Part shown: positions 10,440-22,984 of the stretch, piece by piece
Position numbering within the stretch: the stretch's first letter is position 1
Layout: every line of letters starts with the position of its first letter
Assembly: GCA_963693315.1 (NCBI GenBank)
Contig: OY856188.1
Location: 144,486,945 to 144,550,944 of the forward strand
Source: Diogma glabrata
Lineage: Eukaryota; Arthropoda; Insecta; Diptera; Cylindrotomidae
DNA: 64,000 nucleotides
Direction: 5' to 3'
Program-made: the position numbers and the translations under genes
Notes under the pieces: generated by a model
Databases searched by the model: none
The model's input: the letters and a program-made list of their open reading frames with translations, nothing else
What the model was told of the DNA's origin: nothing

Positions 10440-12150
10440 AGTTGTGGTAAACGTGTTATGATCAGATGTGGCTGGTGTAAAACTTATATATGCTTTGATC
10501 ACTATTGGAATTACCATTATTGTATTAACTATGGTTGAATAATTTACTATCTTATCATAAATGAGTTCATATAATTGATTACACAAGTTTTTGCATTCAT
10601 TTGTTCAGAATATGCGCGCTCTCGAAAAAATTTGATGGAAAAACCTAAACGGTGTTTTGGTAGCATTCAGGTGCGTTTTATGTGAATAGTTCATTTCCTT
10701 AAAACAAAACATTTCAATTTCAACAAATTCATTTTTAATAATATTTGAGTTCATAAATTTGAAAATATTTACGAAAACGTATGTTTCCTCTGTGAACCTA
10801 GCTTGGATAGAAAACTAGAAAACGAAATGTTTTGGACCCACTCGAGTTCGGTATTATAGGAAAGGTCGAAATGCTTTAAAGAGATTACCACTTTTATAGA
10901 TAGATTACCACTTACCAGTATAATGAATTTTTTTATTCTGTCTCACCCCTTAAATCCAAACGTAATCAATGAAAAAACTTATACAATTCACAAATTGCTC
11001 ACAAATTTAAAAAAAGAATTAGTGAGCTGCCCAAATTTTATAATTCCCTAGCTTGGGCACATTTAGTAGGACAAATAGTTTAAAAATGGTTTAGACGCAG
11101 TCGAATGGGTGTCATTGGGCATACATTATAAGTTACATCGTAATCCAGTAATATTTTACCAGATTCTAAGATTTGGTTAGATAATTGAAAATATAATTGA
11201 TAATCCTCAATACTATCGTTTACAAAAACTTATTCGTTGTTTTCCACAAATAAATTAAAATATGCGAGTGCTATGAATAACATGAATAAACTATTTGAGG
11301 AATCCTTGCCGTTCATTTAACATCCTTTATCATTCAAACTAGTTTCAAACTTTATAAAATTTGCCCAAATAACATCGCAATAAAATAAACATCACATCAG
11401 GTTGTGAAAGAATGGTTGTCGTATGCTATACTAAAATCAATAACTAAACCGTTCTTATATCTCACCCAAACCAATTTTTCATTTAAACTTAAACCAGCAA
11501 CTTACAGTCTTGACCAAAATAAATCGGCTTCATTCATCATCATAAGTCGGCCCTTTAGACTAGATTGGGCATTGGACATTGGCAAGCATGTCGATGTGCG
11601 TTAACACACTTGGTCTTACATTACCTAACAACATATTAATATAAAACGGATTTTATCAATTCAAAAGTTACAACAAAACTCCGCTCATTTGACTAAGATT
11701 TTTACGCTTTGGAATGCAAAAATCGAATTTCTTTCATAACGATTTCATTTTTTTAAAACAAAACACAGAAAACAAACGAATTAATTCAAATATTCTTAAC
11801 TAAACAGGAGCCAAACATTTTCTACAATTCCTATAGTAGCAAATAACGTTGAGCGTTTTCAATCATTAAATTTTTGCCGCATAAATGTGATGTGACTTCT
11901 GATATCAAAGTTTCATCTTCATCGTGCGTATTTCGTTTTCGTTCAAAAGAGATCCAAGTCTAATACTAGGTTATAATTTTACCATACGGGGAAGTTTAAT
12001 GCCAAAAAAAAAGTTAGTTTTTTAGCCAATCTGAATTAAATTTGCTTCATGTTTTTCCCACAAATATTAATTAGTAGTTTTTGGTGTTAAAATGAAGCAG
12101 GCAATAATCTAAAATAAAGTTCAATTGGTTAGATTTTTAAAGAAAGATAA
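10440..12150. other. Gene-free AT-rich stretch
   Basis: I see no exon with splice sites, no transposon motif and no strong inverted repeat. An open frame at 11404-11604 has no recognisable features. Confidence 0.5.
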
Positions 12151-12164
12151 CATTTTTTTCCTTT

Positions 12165-12275
12165 TTTATCAAAACGGGACAAACCGCGTCCCGTTCGTAG
12201 TTACGTCGGGACACGGGACATTCCGCTCTAAAACTGGTCTGTCCCGTTCAAAACGGGACGGGTGGCAACTCTACC
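12165..12275. mobile_element. hAT-like terminal region rich in CGGGAC/GTCCCG
   Basis: Repeated CGGGACA and GTCCCGTT motifs end at GGGTGGCAACTCT, whose complement (AGAGTTGCCACCCGTCCCG) is a typical hAT terminus. Related GTCCCG-rich ends occur at 13153-13243, 53449-53545 and 63155-63235. Confidence 0.5.
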
Positions 12276-12475
12276 TCAACGGCGTAATCGATAGCGTGTC
12301 GGCCTAAGGATTCGAACCAGGCACTGAGGAGGAAGGTTCGAATTCATCCGAAACACGAAAAATGCGAAGTGGAGTTTTTTCCTGAGAAACTTCCAACCAT
12401 ACCTTTGAATTGAAAACATTTTAATTAATTCTTTACTTACTTGAGTTAAATTGATCTCAAAAAATCCCCAATATT
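12272..12475 (+). mobile_element. tRNA-derived SINE copy 2
   Basis: Head CTCAACGGCGTAATCGATAG, B-box GGTTCGAATTC (12333-12343), body CCGAAACACGAAAAATGCG, and tail TTACTTGAGTTAAATTGATC. It is the same subfamily as copy 1 but in the opposite orientation. It abuts the hAT terminal region on its left. Confidence 0.8.
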
Positions 12476-13152
12476 TTAATATATTTTTTTTAAATACAAG
12501 AAAAGTGCACCGTACAAATATAATAAATTAAAAAAATTATGTATAGTATTATTTCATTCTTCAGAATATTTATTTTTTGTGTAAATTTTTTTAGGATGTT
12601 ACTATTGTTGTTGAAAAGGTCATGAAATATTCCACAAGAATTTGTTAAATTATTTTTCACACATTAAATGGCTTTTAATGTCTCAAGTAGAGTTTCTGCT
12701 CGAAAAATTCGGTCGAGGAAGATTTGTTATCTTGAACTAATGATTTGTTATCTTGTACTGGAGTACGCTGGGCTTGTCACTTCCGTAGATCAAAAATAAA
12801 AAAATTTACAAATCAATAAAATTAAAAATTTTACGTATGAACGTAAAAATCAAGTTAAAACAACTAAACTTTGACGGATTATTTTATTTTTTAAATTTTA
12901 TATAAATAATTAAAATGTATGAATAAGTTTATATTATATAATCTTAATTACAATTTCAATAGAAGACAAAGTGGAACTCAATTTATGTTTAGTGTTTACT
13001 ACAATATTGATATTGATTGTCATATACATAATTCGAATTTATTTATATATATTTTAAACTAAAGAAAATGTTTTATTTAGCATAACTGAATTGCCTAAAT
13101 TTAATTTTGAGTAACGAAATTCTTTTTTCATTTAAATAACGAAATTCTGTTT

Positions 13153-13243
13153 TTTTTTTAAATCGGGACATTTTTAAAATGAAGCGGGACGCGGGACAAA
13201 TTGTTAAAAATCGGGACTGTCCCGCCAAAAGCGGGACGTCTAG
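13153..13243. mobile_element. hAT-like terminal region, GTCCCG family
   Basis: Read inward from 13243: AGGTGACTAGACGTCCCGCT, then paired GGCGGGACAGTCCCG and TGTCCCGCGTCCCGC. Almost the same sequence, in the same orientation, occurs at 63155-63235. It ends a few bases from the stop of the transposase remnant at 13249. Confidence 0.6.
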
Positions 13244-13248
13244 TCACC

Positions 13249-13830
13249 TTATTTAAATCTCTTCTTTCTAGCTTTAACAGCTGCAAACTTGGAAATCACA
13301 TCTACAAAATTTATATTTTGTGTTGCCTCATGTTCTATTGTTAATATGCCAAGATTGTTAAGCCTCGTTTGGGTCATTGTTGCCAGCATGTAGTTTTTAA
13401 TTAATTTTAATTTGCTGAAACTCCTCTCACTCGAAGCCACTGATACGCAAATAGTTATAAATAACTTTAGTGCGACCATAAGATTCGGAAGAGATTTTGT
13501 AAAATCCCATTCTACGATCAATTTCAAAATGTCTATAGACACACCCAGTTAGAAACTGTTACATTGCCGCTTTTAAATGCCTTCTCAACCTTAGTATCTC
13601 TATGACGAGTTCTGTTTCTGATACCTCATCATAAAAACCGGTAAATTTTGATTCAGATAACTCCAACTCTTCACTGTTCGCCAAAAGCCCAGTGTTTGTC
13701 AGCACAACCTCGAACAATGAAGCTACATCTTGGACTGACTTTGATCTTGTTCGGAGTTCAACATTGAATCGTCGTAGTACTCCAATTTTTTCACAGCAAA
13801 ATCTATTGCCTATTCTACAATATGACTAGG
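13249..13830 (-). pseudogene. hAT transposase remnant, C-terminal dimerisation domain
   Basis: The final frame (13249-13542) encodes LKLIVEWDFTKSLPNLMVAL, then ICVSVASSERSFSKLKLIKN and TRLNNLGILTIEHE. This is the hAT C-terminal dimerisation region, close in type to transposases related to ZMYM/TTF-type zinc-finger proteins. Upstream on the same strand, in another frame, 13551-13830 encodes LELSESKFTGFYDEV and LVIEILRLRRHLKAA, the preceding part of the same domain. A stop and a frameshift separate the two. The catalytic DDE region is not present. Confidence 0.85.
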
Positions 13831-14358
13831 TTTCAATATAAAGACGAAGTGACTGTATTTTTATAACTAATTGATCAATATTCAAGTTTCAGAAATTCTT
13901 ATTGCCGATGTGCTAGGATCTTGATCAACACAACAGATAGTTTTCCAAGGTGTTTCATCATAAAAGTTTCTCACTCCCTCCCAGTCAGCGCGTTTATAGT
14001 TCCAAACGCGACGAGGATTTGCCATTGGCGAAGCGTGCTTTTGAAACTAGGGTGGACATATTCAAAAGTTTTATTAATATGCATAGAAACCAGGTAGAGT
14101 AGAAGCAGAAACCAATTATAGTACATTACGATGAAATATTTTGAACAAGAGTTCTTTGACCAAAAAAAATACTTGTTATTTTTTTCAAACAAATCGTATA
14201 ACTTTGACAACAACAAAAATTATGTACTTTGATTGGATTATAAAATTTGAAAAGTTGGTTTTATTATTTATATTTTTAAATATTTTTCTTAGTTTATCAT
14301 AACAAAAACTAACAACTATTATATTGATGAATCTAAAAAAATAAACTGAAATAATATA

Positions 14359-14427
14359 TTTTATCCACGACTACTAAAGAATATATGCTTTCCATGCGTA
14401 TGTCCTCCATTGTAATTGTATTCATTC
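14359..14427. repeat. Fragment of the TTTATCCACGACTA MITE
   Basis: TTTATCCACGACTACTAAAG and about 50 further bases match the right end of the MITE at 692-1010 in inverted orientation. Confidence 0.75.
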
Positions 14428-14704
14428 CACAACTAGTGAATTTGATTAAAATTCTTCAAAGGAAAAAGAGTTAATAATTTAACGACCTCTCAATAAACAT
14501 TGTTCAACCCATTTTCAGATCTATATTTTTATAAAAAGACCGGACTTTAATACTTGATTTTATCATTGTATATTATTGAAAGCTCATTTTTATCATTATT
14601 TGGTAAAATATGTAGGCTAAGAGATTAGCAAAAACATTGTTTTTAGTTTTGAGCAGCGGTGGATATTAAACATAAAATTCTTTGTAAAAATACAAGTATA
14701 AGTA

Positions 14705-15150
14705 CCACTTTTTCAAAATTCTAAAAATATTCTAAAAATTATTAAAAAATCAAAAATTGAAACCATTTTCAAAATTCCAAAAATAATGCAAGAAATATAA
14801 CAAAATCAAAAATACAAACTTCAAACCCTAGAATTCTTATAATATTGCAAAAATTATAACAAAATCAAAAATACAAACTTTTTTCAAAATTCCAAAAATT
14901 ATTTTAAAATCAAAAGTTTAACCTCTTTTAACCAATTGTAAAAATAGTCCAAAAACTATTACAAAATTGAAACTTTTTTCAAAATTGCAAAAATATTGCA
15001 AAAATAATAACAAAATCAAAGATTGAAATTTTTCTCAAAATTCTAAAAGTATTCCAAAAATTGATACAAAAACAAACAATTAAATTTCAAAATTCCAAAA
15101 ATATTACAAAAACTATAACATATTCAAAAATTGAAATTTATTTTCCCACT
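14705..15150. repeat. ~57-bp minisatellite inside hAT element
   Basis: Units of the form 'TTTTCAAAATTCCAAAAATA...GCAAAAATTATAACAAAATC...AAAATTGAAAC' repeat about eight times with variable length. All share the polarity of the plus strand. Confidence 0.8.
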
Positions 15151-15269
15151 GTTCCTGTTATTCAGAAGTCGTGGAATCTGGAATCACACAAAAAATTACT
15201 CAAGAAACAAAATATACTCAAGAAACAAAATATAAACAGAAATAGACATAAACAAAACTGTTTATCTAT

Positions 15270-15719
15270 CTAAAGACGCGTATGCACTTGAAAATAAATT
15301 TTATTTTCGAAAAGGTGTATTTACTTCGGAACGAAATTTAAAATCTACAAAATGGGAAAAAAATCTACATAAATTAAAAAAAATCTACGTAAATGGAGAA
15401 CATTTGTATATACACTTAAAAAAACAACGCTATCAACAAATATAACACTGTCAAATTGTCAAACATTCAATTTATTTTCATTTTCCGTACGAGATAAATG
15501 GAACTACATTTATTTCGCTTCGTAATTTGGAAATAAGAAGTCTCCACGGGTAGTCATGACATCTATTGACAGGTCCGTTTTTCACTTTTTCTTATTTTCA
15601 ACTGCATACTACTTACGAAATGCAAACCGAAAATTTTTTCGTTTCCTTTTATTTTGGTTTGTTTTACATAGATTTTGTATGGGGAAAATAATTTATTTTC
15701 AAGTGCATACGCGCCTTAA
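15270..15719. mobile_element. Nested MITE with GCGTATGCACTTGAAAATAA ends
   Basis: CTAAAGACGCGTATGCACTT at the left and the complement of CTTAAGGCGCGTATGCACTT at the right form inverted repeats about 35 bp long, continuing into GAAAATAAAT. The interior is non-coding. It lies wholly inside the hAT element, which lies inside a retrotransposon. Confidence 0.78.
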
Positions 15720-17049
15720 GAACGAAAAAAAATTGAAAATTTGTTGTTGTTGCTATTGCTTATTACTGTAGAATAAGGAGTCATATTTTGAAACGTCTAC
15801 CTAGTGTGGGAAAAAGAGTTTTGTTTGTTTGTTTGCTGGGAAACGTTTGTATTGAAGTTTCAGAAACATAGGTGAATTGTTTTTGTTCTAATTATTGTAT
15901 TAAAACTTAATGATTTTATTTTAACATTTGACAAAATAGTATTAAGTTGACAATATGCGAACAATATAAAAACAAAGTTTCATATTTATATTGTGTTTGG
16001 GTAGACACTGTCTAGTGTGTCTATACCGACGCTTCGCCACTGGGATTTGCTTTAATTTGAGTCGGGGATGTAAATTGCACTATTGCTGATATTAGTAAAT
16101 GGTCCGATGTTACGAGGGGTTGTTCAACTTTTGTCTTCGTAGTATCTGGTTCGTTTGTCAAAAACAGATCCAGCAAATTATTGTTATGATGTGAATTATC
16201 TGGGATCCTAGTGGGTTACTCTATCATTTGCGTCAAACCGTGATAATCTGCGAGTATCAGTTCGGCTTACCTTCCGATGTCGTCAGTGCGCGATGAATAC
16301 TTAAGCTATTCTTTATTATGACTATTAATGTCTCCAAGAATGGCCAGTCTTGCTTTGGGGTAGTCCGTGGTAATCTTGTCTAGGTTAGCCGATATTTGAT
16401 CGAAAAATGGACATCCTGGGGGGGGGGGGGGTAATTTGGGGATCTGTATAATCCTATTATAAACATAGTTTCATCAACACCTGAGATCTTCAGTGCTTGG
16501 TGGTGGAATTATGGTGCTTAGAGTTAAACTCGTGGGCCTTAATTTTCATACATGAAAGTGAATTTCGAATAAATACACAGACCCATGCTTGTTATAAAAG
16601 GTATGTTCCAATTCGTAACTAGGTATCCGGTATTTATCGAGATCCAATTTCAATGCTTTGCCACTGACAATTGTTTCGGTAAGAAACAATATGTCAGGTT
16701 TATTTTTTTCGATGTAGTGATGAACCTCGTTTAGATTTGAATTGAGACCTCTTATGTTGGTGAAATCAATGCTAAGCTGTTGGTTCACTCTTCTGCCATT
16801 TTGTTGAGACATAGATTTACTCTTTGACATTGCAGGTATAGATACTGAAATTCGACCAGGCTTAAATTTCAGAACTAAACAATACAGAAAACTGGGTAGC
16901 TCAGTCTAAAAAACACGACAGCAGGTTTCATGCAACAGTTGCACGATAAGGGAAAAGAAATGGGAACACAAAAGATACTAACAAAATTGAAGAGTACAGA
17001 TCAAGTAATAAATCCGAAATTCATACTAATAACCACAACGAATATTTCT

Positions 17050-20000
17050 ATAATATAATATTTCTAAAAATAATATTTTTTGCTACCAGGCAATAAAAAA
17101 CAAATTTATGCTTTAAAATAATAACAAAGCAATAACATCAAAGCAATAAAAGGTAAACATTTTTCTGTTAACAGTAAACACAGAATACCAAATAATTTTT
17201 TAATAAAGAACAATCTCACCAATTATATAATTGTACTCGTTCTATCCTCACTTCGCTTTTATTTTGATAAACACACACTTAATTCCGATTATTTTTTTTC
17301 TTTATTTCTTTTTTTTATGATTTTTTTTTTTAAATCTAGAAACAACCTTCTTTCTCTGTCTCCGGTTGATGAATGAATTAAATCTTTCTAATACCTCTGT
17401 CTCCGGTTGAGTATGAATTAAATCTATCTAATGCAGTTGTAGGAACAAATGTTGCTTATCTTATACTTTAATTTAGTTATTAATAATTAACTACAAGTGG
17501 TCCAAATTTCAATGTCCGACCGCTTTATGGCGTAGGGGTTTTTCTAAAGCGGTTGATGTGATATGAATAGAAATTAAGGAAGGTTGAAAGATATTAATAA
17601 TATAATTTGTTAAAATATTCTTTTATTTTAATTTTTTATTATATATATAATACTCTTATTCAAACACATAAAGTTTCTGTTTTTTTAACAATGATATCTA
17701 TGTATATAGCTTTTTACGGAAGAAACACATGACATTTGAATACTGTTAATTTACTTGAGATTTTGCTAAGATTTGTTATTTTTTGCATTTGCAAATATTT
17801 ATTAAACTATTACTATTGTAACATATGAATTCTAAATATCTCTTTTAGTATTTCTGAAGGTGTTTTAGTTCAGTTTTCTTTTCTTAATTAGTAATTAATA
17901 TATAAAACAAAAAGTTGTTGTTCTGATCTTTTTTTTAAATTTTATTTTTCACTCCATCATGAAATATTTCTGTTTTTGTTTTTAATTTTTCATGCAAATT
18001 ATGTTTTGCGTTCTTGCTGACGGTTGAGATGGGAAAGTAAATGTGGAAATTTAAAACGGATACGATTCAATGAGGTATATTGGGTTAGGGAGAAATGCAT
18101 CAAGAAAGTTGTGCTAATGTTAGGCAACCTCTGTTAAAACCGGACGATTGTCGATCTTGGTATTAATTCATTTCAATTTGTTTAGTTTTTTACACTTCGT
18201 TCGGATTTTATTGTTTAATGTTTACTTATGAAATCTAGGTAGTTTTACATTTTAATAAGAGAGACTAGTATATAAACGACAAATTAGTTTTAAAATTTTA
18301 TTGAAACAGAAAGAATGTATTTGTTATATAAAAACAGCCTTCAGGTGTACCTTTAACCAATTTTGAGATTATAGGGAATACAATGCTACTTTTGGTTTCT
18401 TGTTTGATGAAACTAAAGATACTAAAATAATATAAATGATCAAATCAACAATTGTCTTTAAGGATGCTGAGGCGTTTATTCCATAAAGTTCCATTTCACC
18501 GCTTCTAATGAGATATTAGGACGCCCGGAAAATCTCTTCCAGTAGACCGAAATACGAGGCATTGAAAGGCTAAATGAGAAACATCATTTTGCCAATAAAT
18601 TTTAGATAAAGTTTAGCCAATTAAAAAAATTACCTCCGAGAGAAGCACTTGCTACTTCATCTTAGTTTAAAAGGAACAAAGTACTTGGTATCGACCAAAA
18701 CAGTTTCATCATAGTAGGGGACTCTATCCTCAAAACTGTATGAGTATCTTTAGATAATTTTTAGAAGATTGCAAAAAGAATCGCATAGAGGTTGAAAAAC
18801 ATCCGTGCTGTTACAAATCCAAAAAATAGTATGTGATCTCTATGTGAAACCTCTGCTAAAGCAAATAAGATTCTTTTATATATTCTTCGAGACAAAATTA
18901 ATAATTTTGCTAAAGAATTGTTTAATCTTCAAAGTGTGATTTCTGGCAAAATCGAGATTCAAATGACACATTTTCATACAATTCAAGGGGTTCAAATGTG
19001 ACTTAACCATTTATCAGATTTTTAGTAATTTTAAGTTGAAATATGGCTCTTTTAAACAAGATAAACTATAAACTAAATTGATAACAATGGGAATCTCTGT
19101 AAAATTGGTGTTGCTTTGTAGAAAAACAAAATAAAACTCTAGTGTGTTCTAGTAGAAAACGCGAGGTATGGACATTTTTTAAAGTCTACTCCAGAGCAAG
19201 GCAGGGGATGTTATCTTTTCTTTTTCGTTGGTTTGGAAATTTAGGAATCCATTTAATCTTGGTTTAAGTGGCATGACAATCTACACAATAACAACTAACC
19301 CGATTCTATTACTTATCTGGTTTTTAACTTAATCTTTAATCACCTCAGTAGATTAGCAAAAAAAAAAAACAAAATATGAAAAATTTAACAAAATCTTTTT
19401 CTGATATGTATCGAGCATGTTTAAATCTATTGATTTTTAATCGATCAAGTTAAATTTTATCTACCAAGGAGTTAAATCATATTTTATGATTTTAATATTA
19501 TTGCATTACGTTACGTTTCATATTTAAATAAATAAAATAATATTATGTACATTTATGTAAATATTTTATCTTATGTATAAATAAATATATTTATTTCATC
19601 CTTATGTATAAATTAATCAAATATTAATATATTTGATAGTAAATAGACTCATATCTTAGACGATAATCCTAATAATTTATTTTTTTTCAAAATTGATTGT
19701 TCTTCATTGTCCTGTTTGTTAACGTTTTTAAAATCTTGCACTACAACTTAGCGTACTTAATTATTATACTAACAAAGATTCATTTATATTTAAGCTTAAT
19801 AATTAATAATGTTTTGTACATCCTATTAAAATTTAAATTGGGGTCTTACCAATTTTTGTTTTATTTAATAATATCGCTTTCGGTTTTAGTGGGTTTATTT
19901 AAAAAATTATTGAATTGTCTATTGCGCTAGAAAACTAACTAAAACTAACGTTGATGACAAATACTTTATTATGAGGTAATGATTGAACGCGATCTTAAAA

Positions 20001-20190
20001 ATAACACGGGAATCAATCACTCAACGATACTGTAGCAAAGCAAGTGTTAATCTTATGTTGTAGCTTACAGTTTCATAACTATTCCCTAATTATGACTAGG
20101 TAGTTTTTTTTATTGTTTTTACTCTGAAAACTTATTTTTTGGCAATGTTATTTTTTTATTTTAAAATTACTTATTTAATCATACATTCAA
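17050..20190. other. Gene-free AT-rich stretch
   Basis: No exon, transposon motif or tandem array could be supported, apart from a short direct repeat CTCTGTCTCCGGTTGA at 17353 and 17396. Open frames such as 19697-19930 are low-complexity Leu/Ile runs of AT-rich DNA. Confidence 0.5.
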
Positions 20191-20191
20191 A

Positions 20192-21108
20192 TTAGTCCAG
20201 TAACTTTATACATCACAGTATACGTCAAATCCGGTAGTTCTGATTTTTTGCAAACTTGTTTATGATGTTCGCCTAATGAATAATCCAAGTTTGTGACCTC
20301 GAGCGCCGAACGCAACTTTGTCAAAAATCGAAAAAAACGCGAAAAATCGTTATTTTTTCAAACTCTGGCGATTATAACCCTGAAAGACTAGTTTTTTCTT
20401 TATACTTTCTTAGAACGTTTTAAAGTAGACTAAATTTGCTACAATATGATACTAGAAATGTCTCTGTAGACCCAATAGTTTCCGATTTTTGAGATTAAGC
20501 TTTTCAAAGTTTATCATTTTTTTCGAACTGTGCAATTTTTTGCAATTCTGTCGTTCTGAATGAATTTTCCAGTGACGTCTAAAATATTGCAAAATATTGC
20601 GAAGTTAAAACAATGATAAACTTTAAAAGGCTCAATCTCGGAAACAATTGGGTTTGCAGAGACAATTCTAGTATCATATTGTAGCAAATTTAGTCTAATT
20701 TAAAAACGTCCTAAAAAAGTTTTTTTAAAAACTAGTCCTTTAGGGCCATAATCGCCAAAATTTGAAAAAATATCGATTTTTTCGATTTTTGAGGCTTAAT
20801 CTCGGAAACTATTGGGTCTACAGAGACAGTTCTAGTATCATATTGTAGCAAATTTAGTCTACTTTAAAAATGTTCCAAGAAAGTATAAAGAAAAAACTAG
20901 TCCTTTAGGGTTATAATCGCCAAAATTTGAAAAAATAACGATATTTTCGAGGTTTTTTCGATTTTTGACAAAGTTGCGTTTGGCGCTCGAGGTCACAAAC
21001 TTGGATTATTCATTAGGGCGACATCATAAACAAGTCTGCAAAAAATCAGAACTACCGGATTTGACGCATACCTCCCCATACTCTCAGGCGATAAAGTTAT
21101 TGGACTAA
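20192..21108. mobile_element. Fold-back element, long terminal inverted repeats (~0.9 kb)
   Basis: The left edge reads TTAGTCCAGTAACTTTAT and the right edge is the complement of TTAGTCCAATAACTTTAT. The arms continue inward for about 330 bp with few differences, for example GTCAAATCCGGTAGTTCTGA near 20230 and its complement near 21060. The middle holds a further partly inverted copy of the module with CTAGTATCATATTGTAGCAA (about 20667), so three related modules are present. No protein is encoded. A target duplication could not be defined. Confidence 0.85.
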
Positions 21109-21109
21109 A

Positions 21110-22260
21110 TTACTTAAACAGAGAATCATCAATGATTTTTAATATGGATTGATATAAGTTTTGTTTATGTTAAATTCCTTATAAAAAATTAATTATCATT
21201 TTGGCTCATATCAAATTCGCTTTTTTATTATGTTTATTAGTAATTTTTTGTGCATGGAAAATATTAGTTTCTAATATTCAATTGTACATGAGTTTGTTAC
21301 ACAGAAATAAATATAAGTTATAGGTATTTGAATTTGGAAGAAATATTTTAAATAAATGTTTTTATATGCTTATTCAAATTAATTTAAATTTATTCCAAAT
21401 CGATTTTCATAAGAAAAAATATTAGACGTCTTAAATTTACAACTGTCAAAAATAAATAAATAAGAAAAGATTGAGAAATAGAATAATTATCAAAATTGAC
21501 TTAGCTGTCAAAAGGCAAAATCAAAGACATTTCTATTGAAACCATTCAAAAACGTTTAATTTTGCAACTCAAATGTGAATAAAGACTTTAAAACATGTCA
21601 CAAATTTTAACTATTTGCAAACTCCTACCGGACCCTAAGTGTCACGTCACAACAATTTCAAAATGTTAAAAACGTTCCTTTTTTTAAATAAAAAACTATC
21701 ACATAACAACCATTTTAAGAGTTCCGTTTTTTATAAGGAACCCTATTGGTTAGAGTAAAACGTGTTTGCCCATTTTACCATAAATCTTAGGGAACTGAAA
21801 TTTGAAATGAGTAGAAAACTAACCTAGCCACACAAGATGAGGGGTTAAATGTTTTTTATTAATTAGTTGGACAGCACACTAAAGATTGCACACTAAAGAC
21901 TAAATATTCATTATTCAGAATTTTTCAATATGCAAAGATACCATGTCAACAGCAACTAGAAAGGAAGAAGATGGGAAAAATGGAAGAAATAAGGTAACGG
22001 GAGAACTATCCTAATTGTTTTAAATGACGATTGACCTTTTCTTTAAATGTCCGAGGGGCCAAGTTCATCGGCAACTACGGAGGCGGACAAAAAAAACTTT
22101 TTTGACCCAAATGGTGGGGAGTCATTTGATATGGCATCTAATTTAAGAAACATTGCAATTTGTTTTTGAATTTTGCGGTGTAAAGTTTTTGAGTTATTGT
22201 CAAACCAGTGCACTTTACTGCATGGAGCGATCAGTTTTTGTTTATTTGTAATTTTTTTTA
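21110..22260. other. Gene-free AT-rich stretch
   Basis: No coding exon or named element is supported. The frame at 22043-22336 mostly overlaps a retrotransposon 5'UTR copy and is not a gene. Confidence 0.45.
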
Positions 22261-22261
22261 T

Positions 22262-22745
22262 TTTTGATCTACGGGTGTGACAACTCCGCGTACTACAGTA
22301 CCTGCTTTTTTCATACGAGTTAACGTGAGATATCACACACCACTGTCAATAGCAGTGAGATATTACTAGCCAAAGTGATATACCAGGGGTGCTGGCGCAT
22401 GAGCTGTAGTCAGTCAACGGTAGCACTCTCAATTTTAGGTATAAAGTATTCCTTGAATGATTTTACTTTATTGCGTGCTCGAAGAATCAGGCTTTCATAT
22501 AACTATAGATCTGACCTTTAATCATTAAAAAAGACTTTGCCTTTCATGATCAAGGAATATGTCATTAGCAGGATTATTAGCAACCCCATTTTAGTTTTGT
22601 TAGTTTTAGTTTTGTTTAATACAAATTTGCTGTTTGCCTTTTATTTAATTTTTATTTTCTCTATCCTATCATGAAATATTGGCCTATGTCATATTTTAGA
22701 TGTGATATTATTGTTTAGTTATCCCTTTTTTAAAAAAAAAATATA
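22262..22745 (+). mobile_element. 5'UTR-only copy of the 43.4-47.0 kb retrotransposon family
   Basis: From GATCTACGGGTGTGACAACT through ACGTGAGATATCACACACCA to the region near CTATCCTATCATGAAATATT, the sequence is the complement of 46560-47012, the 5'UTR of the intact element. It stops before the ORF and ends with an A-rich run (22732-22745). Non-LTR copies normally keep the 3' end, so a copy of only the leader is unusual. Confidence 0.75.
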
Positions 22746-22984
22746 AAAATCCCGAAAACATATAGATTTGCGTGCATCAACACCTTAGAACACATGCGGT
22801 TGTGGGACTTTGGTCTTAAAAGGTTTTTATGAGTTGTTGTGAGTTGTGACATATACTGTAATTTCTACTATACAACCAATTTAAAAAAAAACAAATTTTA
22901 GATTATTCCTACCTACCAAAGCTAGTTCTACAATCAATTGGGATTTAATCAACCGAAAGTACATAAATTGAAACATACATATTT

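Larger units (their letters stand above)
14023..16042. mobile_element. Non-autonomous hAT element, 2.0 kb, with 8-bp TSD
   Basis: The ends are CATTGGCGAAGCGTGC (left) and the complement CAGTGGCGAAGCGTC (right). GGATTTGC is duplicated exactly at 14015-14022 and 16043-16050. Eight-base duplications and CAGTGGCG-type ends are hallmarks of hAT transposons. No transposase remains; the interior is a minisatellite (14705-15150), an older MITE fragment (14359-14427) and a nested MITE (15270-15719). Confidence 0.88.
13885..16870 (-). mobile_element. Jockey/CR1-type endonuclease region, split by a hAT insertion
   Basis: On the minus strand the endonuclease N-terminus is at 16546-16830 (IDFTNIRGLNSNLNEVHHYI, PDILFLTETIV). 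The fragment continues to 16043, then resumes at 14022-13885 with RRVWNYKRADWEGVRNFYD and WKTICC, the EN-RT linker. The 2020 bp between is a hAT insertion. Across the junction the reading frame is continuous when the insert and one 8-bp duplication are ignored. The N-terminus resembles the intact 1003-aa protein at 43495-46506. No RT follows. Confidence 0.85.

Noticed and set aside
12125..12307. 60-residue frame on the plus strand
   Set aside because: It covers a hAT terminus and the head of a SINE; there is no protein feature.
16418..16431. Poly-G tract as a G-quadruplex regulator
   Set aside because: It is a single G-run in a dead retrotransposon, probably a simple slippage tract; the same applies to 35541-35562 and 52264-52275.
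19697..19930. Hydrophobic 77-residue frame that resembles a membrane protein
   Set aside because: Leu/Ile/Phe richness follows directly from AT-rich DNA; there is no splice signal, conserved motif or coding-like codon bias.
22043..22336. 97-residue minus-strand frame
   Set aside because: Much of it is the antisense of a retrotransposon 5'UTR fragment (shared with 46830-47010), so the open frame is incidental.
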